In this document: piece by piece, positions 30,410-31,728 of the stretch
How positions within the stretch are numbered: the first letter of the stretch is position 1
How the letters are laid out: every line of letters starts with the position of its first letter
Assembly (NCBI GenBank): GCA_934754415.1
Contig: CAKVIS010000019.1
Coordinates: 1-31,728 of the forward strand
DNA length: 31,728 bases
Direction: 5' to 3'
Source of the DNA: an uncultured Bulleidia sp.
GTDB lineage: Bacteria; Bacillota_I; Bacilli_A; Erysipelotrichales; Erysipelotrichaceae
Translations under genes and position numbers: made by a program
The notes under the pieces: generated by a model
What the model saw: the letters and a program-made list of their open reading frames with translations, nothing else
What the model was told of the DNA's origin: nothing
Database searches by the model: none

Positions 30410-31660
30410 TTATTCCTTTTTAAAAATATCCATGCTCTTCAAAGTAGGAATAGCACCATATTTACCAATCATATAGTTTTTCTCATAGCTTTCGTCTTTA
30501 CGTATATGAGAGCCATCTTCATCAACAAAATCAGCTAAAGAATATAATGTAGAAACACCTCTGCCATCTTTTTCAACAAACCAAATCTCATCTCTTCGTA
30601 ATAGCTGATTAGATAACTGCCATGTATCATGTGTTGTAAACACAAGCTGTGCATGATTCACATTAATTTCAGGATTCAGAAATGTCAGCAGGAAGTTTCT
30701 TACTAACAATGGATGTAATCGAGCATTTAATTCATCTATAAAAAATACACTTCCATGCTCTAACACTTCCTGTAATTCAGGATAAAGAGCAAACATCTTT
30801 AATGTACCCGCAGATTCTGCACCCAATGGTATTTCAGCCATCTCATCAGAATCTATTTTTTTGTGAAGTGCTTTAATGGTATATTGATCTTCCTGAACTT
30901 CTCCTTCGCTCGGAACTTTTTCCACTTTAAAGTCTTTAATCTGCTCATCAAACGAAGAAAAAAACTCTATTACTTTCTTCTGTATTCTCTTGTCATCCAC
31001 AAAGCCACCAGGCAATCGATGAGATAAAAAAATATTAGTAAATGGATCACCAAAATCTGCAAACTCATTCATTAAAAACCAATCTCTGATGATTTTACAT
31101 TTGCTGATTTTCAGCTTAGCTCCTAAAGAAGCCACCAGCACCTGTTTTTCCAAAGCTATTTTTATATTTTCTCTGCTGTTTTTTGGTAACCCAGACAAAT
31201 CCAGTTCTTCCTCATTTCTGTTTCTATAGAAAACTCTGCTGAATTTTCTGGCACTTTTTGCTTTAGAATTAAACCATTCCTCCGTAACCCCTTCTTTATC
31301 TACACAAAATCCATAATTATAGGTTCTTTCATTTTTATCTTCAGGAATTGTAAAGTATACTTCAAAAGTGGAATCTGCATCAGCTGATGTTGAATCGAAC
31401 AAGAATGGAGTCGGTTTATATCTCTCAAACTTCTTTTCCTCACCACCATATTTAAAAGAGTCAGCTACATACTCAGACATATATGCCAATGCACTGTATA
31501 TATTCGATTTCCCACTTGCATTAGCACCATATATAGCAGCAACAGGTAATATTTTTTCTCCTCCTGCAGTTACTACTCTTTCTGAAAACTCAGTTATCTT
31601 TGTTGCAGATAAATCTAATGTAACTTCTTCTCTGAACGACTTATAATTTTTAAATATAAT
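30410..31660 (-). CDS. AAA/ABC-type ATPase (RloA-like), cassette 2; no standard start codon
   Basis: In one uninterrupted frame the minus strand encodes FKNYKSFREE, then Walker A GANASGKSN, ESAGTLKMF, Walker B VFFIDELNARLHP, the switch VFTTHDTW, RRDEIWFVEK and C-terminal GKYGAIP. With the AUU at 31660 as start it has 416 residues, and Walker A is at 45-53 and Walker B at 305-317. The start is odd. Between the in-frame TAA at 31676-31678 and the Walker A motif there is no ATG, GTG, TTG or CTG in frame. The first such codons come after Walker A (TTG at 31489, ATG at 31480). AGGTGG (31669-31664) stands 3 nt before AUU and 6 nt before AUA, so a rare start is possible; loss of the start codon or a sequencing error are the alternatives. 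Its C-terminus and partner gene match cassette 1. Confidence 0.78.
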   Translation of the reverse strand: MIFKNYKSFREEVTLDLSATKITEFSERVVTAGGEKILPVAAIYGANASGKSNIYSALAYMSEYVADSFKYGGEEKKFERYKPTPFLFDSTSADADSTFEVYFTIPEDKNERTYNYGFCVDKEGVTEEWFNSKAKSARKFSRVFYRNRNEEELDLSGLPKNSRENIKIALEKQVLVASLGAKLKISKCKIIRDWFLMNEFADFGDPFTNIFLSHRLPGGFVDDKRIQKKVIEFFSSFDEQIKDFKVEKVPSEGEVQEDQYTIKALHKKIDSDEMAEIPLGAESAGTLKMFALYPELQEVLEHGSVFFIDELNARLHPLLVRNFLLTFLNPEINVNHAQLVFTTHDTWQLSNQLLRRDEIWFVEKDGRGVSTLYSLADFVDEDGSHIRKDESYEKNYMIGKYGAIPTLKSMDIFKKE

Positions 31661-31728
31661 AGACCACCTGACACATTATTCTTATGAATATTTGTTTGAA
31701 GTACAACTATGTGCACAGTAAACAATGA

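Noticed and set aside
27463..31660. PARIS (AriA-AriB) or Gabija system
   Set aside because: The ATPase is similar in kind, but the partner has RloB motifs rather than a recognisable DUF4435 (AriB), and there is no UvrD-like helicase as in Gabija. AbiL/Rlo-type is the closer fit, and the name is left open.
1..31728. Insertion sequences, CRISPR arrays, tRNA genes
   Set aside because: No transposase motif, no regularly spaced long repeats and no cloverleaf-like sequence were seen on either strand.

Overview
The window looks like the chromosome of a low-to-moderate GC Bacillota. The signs are zinc-ribbon forms of S14, L31, L36 and adenylate kinase, a textbook CcpA cre site, sigma-A type promoters, AGGAGG ribosome binding sites and many hairpin-plus-T-run terminators. 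The ribosomal cluster has no rpmD (L30), which fits lineages near Erysipelotrichia and Mollicutes, but the sequence alone does not fix the taxon. UGA is used as an ordinary stop. No tRNA, rRNA, CRISPR array or insertion sequence was seen.

Layout. At 184-1578 there is an AGCS-type amino acid:cation symporter on the minus strand, divergent from a membrane diguanylate cyclase (1722-3080, plus), the only plus-strand gene. From 16846 down to 3167 runs one minus-strand block that fuses the S10, spc and alpha ribosomal operons: rpsJ-rplC-rplD-rplW-rplB-rpsS-rplV-rpsC-rplP-rpmC-rpsQ-rplN-rplX-rplE-rpsN-rpsH-rplF-rplR-rpsE-rplO-secY-adk-rpmJ-rpsM-rpsK-rpoA-rplQ. Three genes expected here are missing or broken: rpmD, map and infA. 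A decayed C-terminal piece of infA lies between adk and rpmJ (5514-5633).

Upstream of the block are a Schlafen/AlbA-type regulator with a repeat-rich promoter (17176-18486), the rpoD-prfA-prmC operon (21670-18589), rpmE, and an RpiR regulator-murA-zinc-ribbon membrane protein operon (25081-22145). Next come a small membrane protein and an isolated PTS EIIC gene with a cre site on its promoter (25557-26948).

The right end (27463-31660) is accessory DNA. It carries two tandem but non-identical two-gene cassettes, each an AAA/ABC-type ATPase followed by an RloB-family TOPRIM-like protein. They resemble rloA-rloB and AbiL-like phage defence modules. The first has a strong promoter built on a 7-bp tandem repeat. 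The ATPase of the second has no ATG, GTG or TTG start that would include its Walker A motif, and seems to start at AUU/AUA or to have lost its start codon.

Functionally, the core makes the translation and transcription machinery (ribosome, RNA polymerase alpha, sigma-A, RF1 and its methylase, SecY) plus the first committed step of peptidoglycan synthesis. The right end is best read as a defence island. The most unusual observations are the infA relic, the doubled ATPase-RloB cassettes, the start problem in the second cassette, a His-to-Gln change in the stop-codon reading site of RF1, and a divergent peptidyl-transferase-proximal loop in L3.
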